NCBI GenBank assembly: GCA_036638975.1
Contig: JAVWJP010000017.1
Location: forward strand, 1-45,112
Direction of reading: 5' to 3'
DNA length: 45,112 nt
Origin: JAVWJP01 sp036638975
GTDB lineage: Bacteria; Bacillota; Clostridia; Oscillospirales; Ruminococcaceae
The translations under genes and the position numbers were made by a program. The notes beneath the pieces were generated by a model. That model ran no database searches and was not told where the DNA came from. It was given only the letters and a program-made list of their open reading frames with translations. Positions 31,180 through 39,494 of this stretch are shown here, in pieces. How positions within the stretch are numbered: the first letter of the stretch is position 1; each line of letters opens with the position of its first letter.

Positions 31180-31614
31180 ATGTTAAAAAACATTCCATCT
31201 ATTTTGTCACCCGCGTTTTTAAAAGTTCTTTACGAAATGGGGCACGGCGACGAAATAGTTATTGCCGATGGAAATTTTCCGGCAGAGAGCATGGGCAAAA
31301 ATGCTATTGTTATACGCGCCGACGGGCATGGTGTTGCCGAGATACTAGATGCAGTGCTAAAGCTTATGCCGCTTGACCAGTATAGTGAAAAACCTGTTGC
31401 GTTAATGCAGGTTGTGCCGGGCGACCCCTGTAAGCCGACAATTTGGGAGGACTACAAGAAGCTGCTGGAGAAACACGACCCATTGCACAGCGGGACAGAA
31501 ATGATGGAACGTTTTGCGTTTTACGAGCGTTCTAAAAAGGCATATGCTATAGTTGCAACAGGCGAAACAGCAATTTACGCCAATATTTTACTTAAAAAAG
31601 GTGTTGTGGAATGA
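31180..31614 (+). CDS. fucU: L-fucose mutarotase (RbsD/FucU family)
   Basis: This 144-aa cytosolic mutarotase interconverts alpha and beta anomers of L-fucose so that the isomerase receives the right form. Family motifs are ILSPAFLKVLYEMGHGDEIVIADGNFPA with the catalytic His, and the C-terminal FYERSKKAYAIVATGETAIYANILLKKGV. The length is usual for FucU. It overlaps the kinase start by 4 bp (ATGA), so the two are translationally coupled. Confidence 0.94.
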   Translation: MLKNIPSILSPAFLKVLYEMGHGDEIVIADGNFPAESMGKNAIVIRADGHGVAEILDAVLKLMPLDQYSEKPVALMQVVPGDPCKPTIWEDYKKLLEKHDPLHSGTEMMERFAFYERSKKAYAIVATGETAIYANILLKKGVVE

Positions 31615-33053
31615 GCAGCTATACAGTACTTGCATTTGACTTTGGTGCCTCAAGCGGCAGAGCCATAAAAGCTGTGTTTGACGGCGAAGGTCTGTCATGC
31701 AGCGAGGTGCACCGCTTTGAAAACAACCCCGTTACAAAAGACGGTACACTCTACTGGGACATAGAAACCCTTTTTGCAGAGGTGCACGAGGGTATTAAAA
31801 AGGCAGGCAAGTTTGACAGCATAGGCTTTGACACATGGGGTGTTGACTTTGGTCTTTTGGGCGAGGACGGCAAGCTGCTTGAGTCGCCTGTGCATTACCG
31901 CGATACACGCACAAACGGAATGATAAACGAAGTTGAAAAAATTGTAAGCAACTTCAAGCTTTATAAAAAAACAGGCAATCAAATTATGAATATAAACACG
32001 CTATTTCAGCTTATGGCGCTTAAAGACAAAAACCCGGAGCTTTTAAGAAAAGCAAAAACCTTGCTTTTTATGCCGGATTTATTTGCCTATAAGCTTACGG
32101 GTAAAGCTGTGTGTGAAGCTACTATAGCGTCTACAAGCCAAATGCTTAACCCTAAAACACGGCAGTGGGACGACGAAATTTTAAGCGAGCTTAAATTGCC
32201 GCGCGAGCTTTTACTGCCTGTGATAAGCTCCGGCACAGTTACCGGTATGCTTGGAGGCGCAAAGGTTATAGCGGTTGCGGGGCACGACACCCAATGTGCA
32301 GTAGCTGCACTTCCGACAGACGAAAGCGACGTTGCTTTTCTTTCTTGCGGGACATGGAGCTTGCTTGGTACAGAGCTTGATGAGCCTATTTTAACTTCGC
32401 ACAGTCAAGACCTTGCGCTTTCAAACGAGCTTGGTGCAAACGGTAAAATAAATTATCTTAAAAATATAATAGGACTATGGCTTATACAAGAGAGCCGCCG
32501 CGAGTGGCGCAGGCAGGGCAGCGAGTACAGCTACGCCGACTTAGAGCGTGAAGCTTTGGCGGTACAGCCGCTAAGGTGCTTTATAGACCCCGATTCTCCT
32601 GAGTTTGGCGTGCCGGGTGATATCCCTGCGCTTGTAGGTGAATATTGCCGCAGAACAGGGCAGTATGTGCCGCAAACGGTGGGAGAGGTAATGCGCTGCA
32701 TTTACGAAAGCCTTGCTCTTAAATACCGCTATGCTATAGAGCAATTGCACGAGGCAACAGGTAAGAGCTTTAAGGCATTGCACATTTTGGGAGGCGGTAC
32801 AAAAGACAAGCTGCTGTGCCAAATGACGGCAAATAGCTGCCATATGCACGTTACGGCGGGGCCAATAGAGGCAACGGCGCTGGGCAATATAATTATACAG
32901 CTGGTGGCACTTGGTGCCCTAAAAAGCATAGCCGAGGGACGCAAGCTTATTGCAAAAACCGAGAAGCTTAAAGAATATGAACCGACAGAACATGGCGCGT
33001 GGGAAGACGCGTTTGAATCATATAAAAAAATTATGAAGCAGGAGGAAAAATAA
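31611..33053 (+). CDS. FGGY-family kinase of rhamnulokinase type, probable L-fuculokinase
   Basis: This 480-aa FGGY sugar kinase resembles RhaB more than enterobacterial FucK by its opening (FDFGASSGRAIKAVFDG, EVHRFENNPV) and by FDTWGVDFGLLGEDG, VHYRDTRTNGM, VAGHDTQCAVAALP, LSCGTWSLLGTE and HILGGGTKDKLLCQM. It has the phosphate-binding and adenosine motifs expected of an active kinase. Surrounded by fucA, fucU, fucI and fucO, it most likely phosphorylates L-fuculose at O-1. The rhamnulokinase-like sequence means automated tools may call it rhaB. No rhamnose isomerase is in the window. Confidence 0.9.
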   Translation: MSSYTVLAFDFGASSGRAIKAVFDGEGLSCSEVHRFENNPVTKDGTLYWDIETLFAEVHEGIKKAGKFDSIGFDTWGVDFGLLGEDGKLLESPVHYRDTRTNGMINEVEKIVSNFKLYKKTGNQIMNINTLFQLMALKDKNPELLRKAKTLLFMPDLFAYKLTGKAVCEATIASTSQMLNPKTRQWDDEILSELKLPRELLLPVISSGTVTGMLGGAKVIAVAGHDTQCAVAALPTDESDVAFLSCGTWSLLGTELDEPILTSHSQDLALSNELGANGKINYLKNIIGLWLIQESRREWRRQGSEYSYADLEREALAVQPLRCFIDPDSPEFGVPGDIPALVGEYCRRTGQYVPQTVGEVMRCIYESLALKYRYAIEQLHEATGKSFKALHILGGGTKDKLLCQMTANSCHMHVTAGPIEATALGNIIIQLVALGALKSIAEGRKLIAKTEKLKEYEPTEHGAWEDAFESYKKIMKQEEK

Positions 33054-33054
33054 A

Positions 33055-34839
33055 ATGTTATATCCAAAAATAGGCATAAGACCGACAATAGACGGGCGCT
33101 GGGGCGGCGTAAGAGAAGCACTTGAAAAACAAACCATGGGCATGGCAAAAAGTGCCGCAAAGCTTATAGGTGAAACCTTAAAATACCCTGACGGCAAGCC
33201 TGTAGAGTGTGTTATATCGAACACCACTATAGGCGGAGGGGCAGAGGCTGCTGCGTGCGCAAACCAGTTTGCAAGCGAAAACGTTGTGGCAACCCTTACC
33301 GTTACACCTTGCTGGTGCTATGGCACAGAAACCTTTGATATGGACCCTAAAACCATAAAGGCAGTGTGGGGCTTTAATGGCACCGAGCGCCCGGGCGCGG
33401 TTTACCTAGCAGCTGTTTTGGCGGCGCACGCACAGCGCGGCTTACCTGCTTTTTCAATTTACGGACATGATGTTCAGGACGCAACAGACACCAGTGTGCC
33501 CGATGATGTAAGCGAAAAGATTATTCGCTTTGCGCGTTGTGCAGTGGCTGTGGGCTGGATGAAGAACAAAGCATATGTAAACCTTGGCGGAGTTGCCATG
33601 GGTATAGGCGGTAGCTACTGTGATGCTTCAATGTTCCAAAAATATTTTGGAATGCGTGCAGAGTGGGTTGATATGACAGAAATTGTCCGCCGCATAACTC
33701 TTGAAATTTATGACCACGAGGAATATGAAAAGGCTTTTGCATGGATAAAGAAAAACTGCAAAGAGGGCTTTAACTGCAACGAGGGCAAGAAGCTGCCGTC
33801 TATAATTACAAAGTCTAAGGTTGTTCCTGCCGATAGGGACTGGGAATTTGTAACAAAAATGACCTTGGTTATGCGCGATATTCTTTATGGCAATTCAAAG
33901 CTTGATGAGCTTGGCTGGCATGAGGAGGCTCTTGGCAAAAACGCTGTTGCAGGTGGTTTTCAGGGGCAGCGCAACTGGACTGACTGGCTGCCAAACGCCG
34001 ACTTTACAGAGGCTATTATGGCTTCTACCTTCGACTGGAACGGTCCTAAAATGCCTACACCGTTTGCAACCGAAAACGACACTCTAAACGGTGTTTCTAT
34101 GATGCTGGGTACTCTTGTAAGCAACACTGCACCGTGCTTCCACGATGTTCGTACCTACTGGAGTCCAGAGGCCTGCGAGCGCGTTACAGGCAAAGCGCCT
34201 AAGGGCGTTGCAAAGGACGGCTTTATTCACCTTATAAACTCAGGAGCTACTGCACTTGACGGAAGCGGAGCTGCAAAAAACAAAAAAGGCGAGGGCTGCA
34301 TGAAGCCATGGTGGGAGATGAAGCCTGCCGACATTAAGGCGTGCACAGATGCCACAGACTGGAACCGCGCTAACTACGAATACTTCCGCGGGGGCGGTTT
34401 CTCAAGCCACTTTAAAACTAATGCAGAAATGCCTGTTACAATGCTGCGCGTAAACATCATAGACGGAATAGGCCCTGTAATACAAATAGCCGAGGGGCAT
34501 ACCGCTGTTTTGCCGGAAGATGTGCATAATACAATTGATATGCGCACAGACCGCACATGGCCGACAACATGGTTTGCGCCAAACCTAACAGGGCACGGTG
34601 CGTTTAAAGATGTTTACAGTGTCATGGCAAACTGGGGTGCCAACCACGGCGTTACGGTTTATGGGCACGTAGGGGCAGACCTTATAACACTGGCATCTAT
34701 GCTGCGCATACCTGTCACCATGCACAATGTGCCTGATGAAAAGGTTTATCGCCCGCACGCATGGTCGGCATTTGGCACAGAGGACAAAGAGGCGGCAGAC
34801 TATAAGGCCTGCGCTACCTATGGTCCAATCTACAAATAA
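33055..34839 (+). CDS. fucI: L-fucose isomerase
   Basis: This converts L-fucose to L-fuculose (594 aa; E. coli FucI is 591), a Mn-dependent cytosolic hexamer. Recognisable segments are the start PKIGIRPTIDGRWGGVRE, TPCWCYGTETFDMDP, WGFNGTERPGAVYLAA, FSIYGHDVQD, GGFQGQRNWTDWLPN, CFHDVRTYWSPEA and FAPNLTGHGAFKDVYSVMANWGANH. The start has AGGAGG upstream. The gene begins 1 bp after the kinase stop. A GCCGACGG/CCGTCGGC stem without a T-run lies downstream at 34869-34910. Confidence 0.97.
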   Translation: MLYPKIGIRPTIDGRWGGVREALEKQTMGMAKSAAKLIGETLKYPDGKPVECVISNTTIGGGAEAAACANQFASENVVATLTVTPCWCYGTETFDMDPKTIKAVWGFNGTERPGAVYLAAVLAAHAQRGLPAFSIYGHDVQDATDTSVPDDVSEKIIRFARCAVAVGWMKNKAYVNLGGVAMGIGGSYCDASMFQKYFGMRAEWVDMTEIVRRITLEIYDHEEYEKAFAWIKKNCKEGFNCNEGKKLPSIITKSKVVPADRDWEFVTKMTLVMRDILYGNSKLDELGWHEEALGKNAVAGGFQGQRNWTDWLPNADFTEAIMASTFDWNGPKMPTPFATENDTLNGVSMMLGTLVSNTAPCFHDVRTYWSPEACERVTGKAPKGVAKDGFIHLINSGATALDGSGAAKNKKGEGCMKPWWEMKPADIKACTDATDWNRANYEYFRGGGFSSHFKTNAEMPVTMLRVNIIDGIGPVIQIAEGHTAVLPEDVHNTIDMRTDRTWPTTWFAPNLTGHGAFKDVYSVMANWGANHGVTVYGHVGADLITLASMLRIPVTMHNVPDEKVYRPHAWSAFGTEDKEAADYKACATYGPIYK

Positions 34840-34868
34840 AAAGTATAGCATATACCTTTGTTTACCCC

Positions 34869-34910
34869 GCCGACGGTGGTGAGGGCAATTGTATTAAGCC
34901 TGCCGTCGGC
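34869..34910 (+). other. Intra-operon stem-loop between fucI and fucO
   Basis: An 8-bp perfect stem, GCCGACGG/CCGTCGGC, has a 26-nt loop. No T-run follows (AAAATTT), so it is probably an mRNA processing or stability element rather than a terminator. Confidence 0.5.
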
Positions 34911-34939
34911 AAAATTTAATAATGAAAGAGGTATTCACT

Positions 34940-36088
34940 ATGGCAAACCGTATAGTACTCAACGGAATTTCTTATCATGGCAAGGGAGCGATATCGTCAA
35001 TAGTTGATGAGGCAAAAGCTCATGGCTTTAAAAAAGCTTTTGTATGCTCTGACCCTGACCTTTTAAAATTCGGCGTTACAAAAAAAGTAACCGATTTGCT
35101 TGATGCGGCAGCTTTAAACTATGAGGTTTACAGTCAAATTAAGCCAAACCCCACCATTGATAACGTAAAAACAGGTGTAGAGGCTTTTAAAAAGAGTGGT
35201 GCCGATTATATTATATCAATTGGCGGCGGCTCGTCCATGGACACAGCAAAGGCAATAGGTATAATCATCAAAAACCCTGAATTTGCCGATGTTCGCAGCC
35301 TTGAGGGTGTTGCACCGACCAAAAACAAGGGCGTATTTACCATCGCAGTGCCTACAACAGCGGGTACGGCGGCAGAGGTTACTATAAACTATGTTATTAC
35401 CGATGTAGAAAAAAAGCGCAAATTTGTGTGTGTTGACGTCAATGATATACCTGAAATTTCAGTAATAGACCCGGACATGATGGCATCTATGCCAAAGGGG
35501 CTTACTGCCGCTACAGGTATGGACGCGCTTACTCATGCCATAGAGGGCTATATTACAAGAGGCGCGTGGGAAATGACAGATATGTTCCACCTAAAGGCGA
35601 TAGAGCTTATATCTAAACATTTGCGCGGTGCTGTTGCCAACACCGAAGAAGGACGCGAGGGTATGGCACTGGCGCAGTATATTGCCGGTATGGGCTTCTC
35701 TAACGTTGGCTTAGGCGCTGTGCACAGCATGGCACACTGCCTTGGTGCAGTTTACGACACACCTCATGGTGTTGCAAATGCAATTTTGCTGCCTACGGTT
35801 ATGGAATTTAACGCACCTGTTACAGGTGAAAAATACAAGGATATTGCAATAGCAATGGGCGTTAAGGGTGTAGAAAATATGACGCAGGAGGAGTACCGCA
35901 AGGCGGCTGTAGATGCCGTTAAACAGCTATCGAAAGATGTCGGTATTCCTGAGAACCTAAAGGACATTGTAGACCCTAAGGATTTAGACTTTTTGTCAGA
36001 GAGTGCCCGTGCCGATGCTTGCTGCCCCGGCAACCCTCGCGACATTACTGTAGCAGAGCTTAAAGAGCTTTATATAAAGCTTCTGTAA
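34940..36088 (+). CDS. fucO: Lactaldehyde reductase (iron-containing alcohol dehydrogenase)
   Basis: This reduces L-lactaldehyde to L-1,2-propanediol with NADH, disposing of the aldehyde from FucA (382 aa, equal to E. coli FucO). Motifs are the NAD-binding ISIGGGSSMDTAKAIG, TTAGTAAEVT, GMDALTHAIEGY with a metal His, and VHSMAHCLGAVYDTPHGVANAILLP with further metal His. ATG 34940 is chosen since AGAGGT lies 7 nt upstream; the frame also opens at 34922 without a site. It is the last gene of the fucose operon, closed by the terminator at 36141. No propanediol dehydratase or microcompartment gene is in view. Confidence 0.95.
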   Translation: MANRIVLNGISYHGKGAISSIVDEAKAHGFKKAFVCSDPDLLKFGVTKKVTDLLDAAALNYEVYSQIKPNPTIDNVKTGVEAFKKSGADYIISIGGGSSMDTAKAIGIIIKNPEFADVRSLEGVAPTKNKGVFTIAVPTTAGTAAEVTINYVITDVEKKRKFVCVDVNDIPEISVIDPDMMASMPKGLTAATGMDALTHAIEGYITRGAWEMTDMFHLKAIELISKHLRGAVANTEEGREGMALAQYIAGMGFSNVGLGAVHSMAHCLGAVYDTPHGVANAILLPTVMEFNAPVTGEKYKDIAIAMGVKGVENMTQEEYRKAAVDAVKQLSKDVGIPENLKDIVDPKDLDFLSESARADACCPGNPRDITVAELKELYIKLL

Positions 36089-36140
36089 TAATTTTGACCC
36101 GTTTTTTCTTGGAATTTGCACAGGAACAAGCATAAGTTAA

Positions 36141-36189
36141 AAAGCGCCCCAAAAAAGCTTTGAAAGCTGCTTTTTGGGGCGCTTTTTTT
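36141..36189 (+). terminator. Rho-independent terminator of the fucose operon
   Basis: A 15-bp stem, AAAGCGCCCCAAAAA with its complement, plus an inner AGC/GCT pairing, is followed by TTTTTTT. Confidence 0.92.
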
Positions 36190-36281
36190 CTCTGATTTAT
36201 GAAAAGCAATTTTATATCAATTATTTTGGCTACTTATTATTAAAAAAACAGTTTATTTATTAAAAAATTGTGTAGAATTTA

Positions 36282-36310
36282 TAGACTTTTTTATTTTAAT
36301 GTATTATAAT
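36282..36310 (+). promoter_or_regulatory. Candidate promoter for the chemoreceptor gene
   Basis: TAGACT (36282-36287), 17 bp, then TATAAT (36305-36310). The surrounding gap 36190-36462 is very AT-rich, so chance matches are likely. It would give a leader of about 145 nt that contains a possible 28-codon frame. Confidence 0.45.
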
Positions 36311-36336
36311 GAAATAAAATAGGGGATTGTCATATT

Positions 36337-36423
36337 ATGATAATTAGCTTTGATTCTACTTTTTGTGCGGCTGTAGCATTTATAAGAAGACGAAAAAATA
36401 AATATTTTTTATATTTTATTTAA
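36337..36423 (+). CDS. Possible 28-aa leader peptide of unknown function
   Basis: A short frame in the leader of the chemoreceptor gene starts at ATG 36337 with AGGGGA 10 nt upstream. The predicted peptide begins MIISFDSTFCAAVAF and continues IRRRKNKYF. It could be a real small peptide or chance in AT-rich DNA. No family is recognised. Confidence 0.15.
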   Translation: MIISFDSTFCAAVAFIRRRKNKYFLYFI

Positions 36424-36462
36424 AATTGTTCATAATCAAGAAATATAAGGGGCGGATTAACG

Positions 36463-38517
36463 ATGAAAAGCATAAAAACCCGAATACTTATCAGCATGAT
36501 TTTAACAGTGGTAATTTCACTTGCATTGATCGGCGGTGTCAGTATTTATTTAAACTACAGCAGTACGCAAAAGCTTTTAAATCAAACCATGCAAGAAACG
36601 GCGAAAATTGCGGCTGAGCGTATGTCGCAGGAGCTACAGGGCTATATAAATGTTGCTTATGACACAGGCAGCATAGCAAGGCTTGCTAAAAGCGACACTA
36701 AGCCTGCTGATAAAAAAAGCATTATAGACCAGCGTTCTAAGACCCATGGCTTTGAATACGGAAACATTTTGGGCACTGACGGCAAAAGTGTTTTTGACGG
36801 GGTTAATGCCGTAGAGATGGATTATTTTAAAGTGGCAATGCAGGGCAAAAGCTATGTTTCCGAGCCTACTCTTAACAGCGAAAGCAAGAAGATGGAGGTT
36901 ATAGTTTCCGCTCCCCTTTGGGAGGGTGGTATTCCGGACACCAAGGTAGTGGGCGTTGTGTATTTTGTCCCCAAGTTTACAGCTTTAAGCGACGCCGTAA
37001 ATTCTATTCATGTAAGTAAAAACGGCAGTGCATATATGGTAAACTCAAAGGGCACTACCATAGCCCACAAGGACATAACAAGGGTCGAAAAAAGCGAGAA
37101 CGTTGCCGAGCTTGCAAAATCTAACCCTGCGCTCTCTGTACTTGCCGCAATACACACAAAAATGGCAAGCGGAGGAAGCGGCTTTGAGTCATACAATTTT
37201 GCCGGCGTAAATAAATTTATTGCATATGCGCCTGTCGGAAACAGCAACGGTTGGAGCATGGCTATCAATGCGCCTACCTCAGACTTTATGGCAGGGACAG
37301 AAAAATCTGTCATATATACGCTTATTTTTATGGTTGCGTCACTGATTACCGCGGCGTTTATAGCATCTTCACTGGCAAATAAAATAGGTAAACCAATGTC
37401 GGCTTGCACAAAGCGGCTAGAGCTTTTGGCAACGGGAGATTTAAAAACCCCTGTCCCCGATATCCGGACAAAAGATGAAACAGGCAAGCTTGCAAATTCA
37501 ACAAAAACTATAGTCGATGCCCTTAGCATGGTAATTGATGATGCCGATTATTTACTGGACGAGATGGCGAGCGGCAATTTTAATGTTCGCTCTAAAATGC
37601 CCGAGATATACGCAAAAGACTTTGCCCCTATGTTAAGCTCTATGCGCAAAATTAACAACGAGCTTAGCGGTGCGCTCTCGCAGATTAACCTCGCCTCCAA
37701 TCAAGTATCAAATGGGTCTGACCAAGTTTCAAGCGGTTCACAGGCTTTAAGCCAGGGTGCTACCGAGCAGGCATCATCTGTCGAAGAATTGGCTGCAACT
37801 ATCAATGAAATTTCGCAGCAGATTAAAAATAATGCCGACAATGCACTTGTTGCCAGCCAAAAATCCGGTGCCGCCGGAGCAGAGGTTTCTGAAAGTAACA
37901 GAAAAATGCAGGAGCTTGTCAGTGCAATGAGCGAAATCAGTAAATCGTCACAGGAAATAGGCAAGGTTATTAAGACAATTGAGGATATTGCTTTCCAAAC
38001 AAATATTCTTGCATTAAACGCTGCGGTTGAGGCTGCACGAGCGGGCGCTGCGGGCAAGGGCTTTGCCGTAGTGGCAGATGAGGTGCGTAACCTTGCAAGC
38101 AAGAGCGCAGAGGCGGCAAAGGGCACGACAGCGCTTATAGAGGGCTCTGTAAAGGCTGTGCAGAACGGAACAAGGCTTGTGGACGATACAGCTAAGTCAC
38201 TTGCATCTGTTATGAGCGGTACACAAGAGGTTTCAGAGCTTGTCGATAAGATATCCACAGCATCAAACGAGCAGGCAAACTCTGTCGCACAGGTTACACA
38301 GGGGATAGACCAAATATCGGCAGTGGTGCAGACAAACTCTGCCACAGCAGAGGAATCGGCTGCGGCAAGCGAGGAGCTTTCGGGTCAGGCTGCGATGCTA
38401 AAGCAGCTGGTAAGTAAGTTTAGGCTGAAAAGCATGGCACAGACAGATATAAACAGCAAGGCTGTTAAAAGCGAGCCTGTGCTTGCTGCAAAGGCAAATT
38501 CTTCTGATAAATACTGA
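36463..38517 (+). CDS. Methyl-accepting chemotaxis protein with dCache-like sensor
   Basis: This 684-aa membrane chemoreceptor has TM1 at about residues 9-29, an extracytoplasmic Cache-type ligand domain at about 30-280 (FEYGNILGTDGKSVFDGVN, GVVYFVPKFTALSDAV, NGSAYMVNSKGTTIAHKD), TM2 at about 283-305, HAMP at about 306-360, and a signalling domain. Its hairpin tip (EDIAFQTNILALNAAVEAARAG, GKGFAVVADEVRNLA) is the CheA/CheW contact. It relays an outside signal to the flagellar or twitching machinery. It lies just after the fucose operon, behind a terminator, so sensing of fucose is possible but unproven. The upstream ribosome site is weak (AAGGGGCGG). Confidence 0.95.
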   Translation: MKSIKTRILISMILTVVISLALIGGVSIYLNYSSTQKLLNQTMQETAKIAAERMSQELQGYINVAYDTGSIARLAKSDTKPADKKSIIDQRSKTHGFEYGNILGTDGKSVFDGVNAVEMDYFKVAMQGKSYVSEPTLNSESKKMEVIVSAPLWEGGIPDTKVVGVVYFVPKFTALSDAVNSIHVSKNGSAYMVNSKGTTIAHKDITRVEKSENVAELAKSNPALSVLAAIHTKMASGGSGFESYNFAGVNKFIAYAPVGNSNGWSMAINAPTSDFMAGTEKSVIYTLIFMVASLITAAFIASSLANKIGKPMSACTKRLELLATGDLKTPVPDIRTKDETGKLANSTKTIVDALSMVIDDADYLLDEMASGNFNVRSKMPEIYAKDFAPMLSSMRKINNELSGALSQINLASNQVSNGSDQVSSGSQALSQGATEQASSVEELAATINEISQQIKNNADNALVASQKSGAAGAEVSESNRKMQELVSAMSEISKSSQEIGKVIKTIEDIAFQTNILALNAAVEAARAGAAGKGFAVVADEVRNLASKSAEAAKGTTALIEGSVKAVQNGTRLVDDTAKSLASVMSGTQEVSELVDKISTASNEQANSVAQVTQGIDQISAVVQTNSATAEESAAASEELSGQAAMLKQLVSKFRLKSMAQTDINSKAVKSEPVLAAKANSSDKY

Positions 38518-38534
38518 TAATAAATAAAAACAAC

Positions 38535-38571
38535 AACCCGCCTGTTTATATTTAAAATAAGCAGGTGGGTT
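38535..38571. terminator. Bidirectional terminator between chemoreceptor and argF
   Basis: A 10-bp stem, AACCCGCCTG/CAGGTGGGTT (one G-U pair), has T-rich tails on both strands and serves the convergent genes. Confidence 0.8.
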
Positions 38572-38585
38572 ACTTTTATGTCAAA

Positions 38586-39494
38586 TTAAGCTCCAAGCAG
38601 CTTGACAAGCACGGCTTTCTGTGCGTGCAGACGGTTTTCTGCTTCGTCAAAAATTTCGCTTGCGTGGGCTTCAAAAACCTTTGCTGTAATTTCTTCCTCG
38701 CGGTGTGCAGGCAGGCAGTGCAGCACCATGGCATCGGGCTTTGCGGCAGACATCACAGTGTCGTTAATTTGGTAAACACCGCTAAATGCGGCACGGCGTT
38801 TTTCTGCTTCGCCCTCTTGTCCCATAGATGCCCAAACGTCGGTGATGACTACATCGGCGGCTTCGGCAGCCTTTAAAACATCAGTTGTCCACATAAAGTT
38901 TTTTTGAGTTGCCGCAAAGTCCAGTACCTCCTGTGCGGGCTTGTAGCCGGCGGGTGTTGCGGCGCAAACTGCCATGCCCACTTTAAGACCGCCTGTAATA
39001 AGCGAATTTGCCATGTTGTTTCCGTCACCGATATAGCACATTTTAAGCCCCTCAAGCCGCCCCTTATACTCGCGTATTGTCATTAAATCGGCTAATATTT
39101 GGCATGGATGTGAGGAATCGGTAAGACCGTTTATTATAGGTATGCTGCCATACTTTGCCAAATCATCAACTTCTTTTTGTGCGAAGGTGCGTATCATAAT
39201 ACCGTCAAGGTAGCGCGACAAAACCCGCGCTGTGTCCTCTATGGGCTCTCCGCGTCCTATCTGCAAATCGTGCGCGCTTAAAAAAAGTGCTTCGCCGCCA
39301 AGCTGGTACATACCTGTTTCAAACGAAACGCGAGTTCTGGTAGAGGCTTTTTGAAAAATCATTCCCAGAGTTTTTCCGGCTAAGAGATGATGTGCTATTC
39401 CGTTCTTTTTTTCAAACTTCAGTTGGTCTGCCAGGTTTAATATCTCGCTTATTTCGTCACCGGATAAATCCATTATTTTTAGTAGATGCTTCAT
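38586..39494 (-). CDS. argF: Ornithine carbamoyltransferase
   Basis: This makes citrulline from ornithine and carbamoyl phosphate in arginine biosynthesis (302 aa, cytosolic trimer). Motifs are the carbamoyl-phosphate site KASTRTRVSFE, LGGEALFLSAHDLQIGRGEPIEDTARVL, NGLTDSSHPCQILADL, CYIGDGNNMANSL (ornithine side) and the active-site HCLPAHREEE. The start ATG 39494 has AAAAGGAG upstream and overlaps the argD stop by 4 bp. It is the last gene of the argC-J-B-D-F operon. Confidence 0.96.
   Translation of the reverse strand: MKHLLKIMDLSGDEISEILNLADQLKFEKKNGIAHHLLAGKTLGMIFQKASTRTRVSFETGMYQLGGEALFLSAHDLQIGRGEPIEDTARVLSRYLDGIMIRTFAQKEVDDLAKYGSIPIINGLTDSSHPCQILADLMTIREYKGRLEGLKMCYIGDGNNMANSLITGGLKVGMAVCAATPAGYKPAQEVLDFAATQKNFMWTTDVLKAAEAADVVITDVWASMGQEGEAEKRRAAFSGVYQINDTVMSAAKPDAMVLHCLPAHREEEITAKVFEAHASEIFDEAENRLHAQKAVLVKLLGA

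Noticed and set aside
37701..38345. 214-codon minus-strand frame inside the chemoreceptor gene
   Set aside because: Antisense shadow of the Ala/Ser-rich coiled-coil signalling domain.
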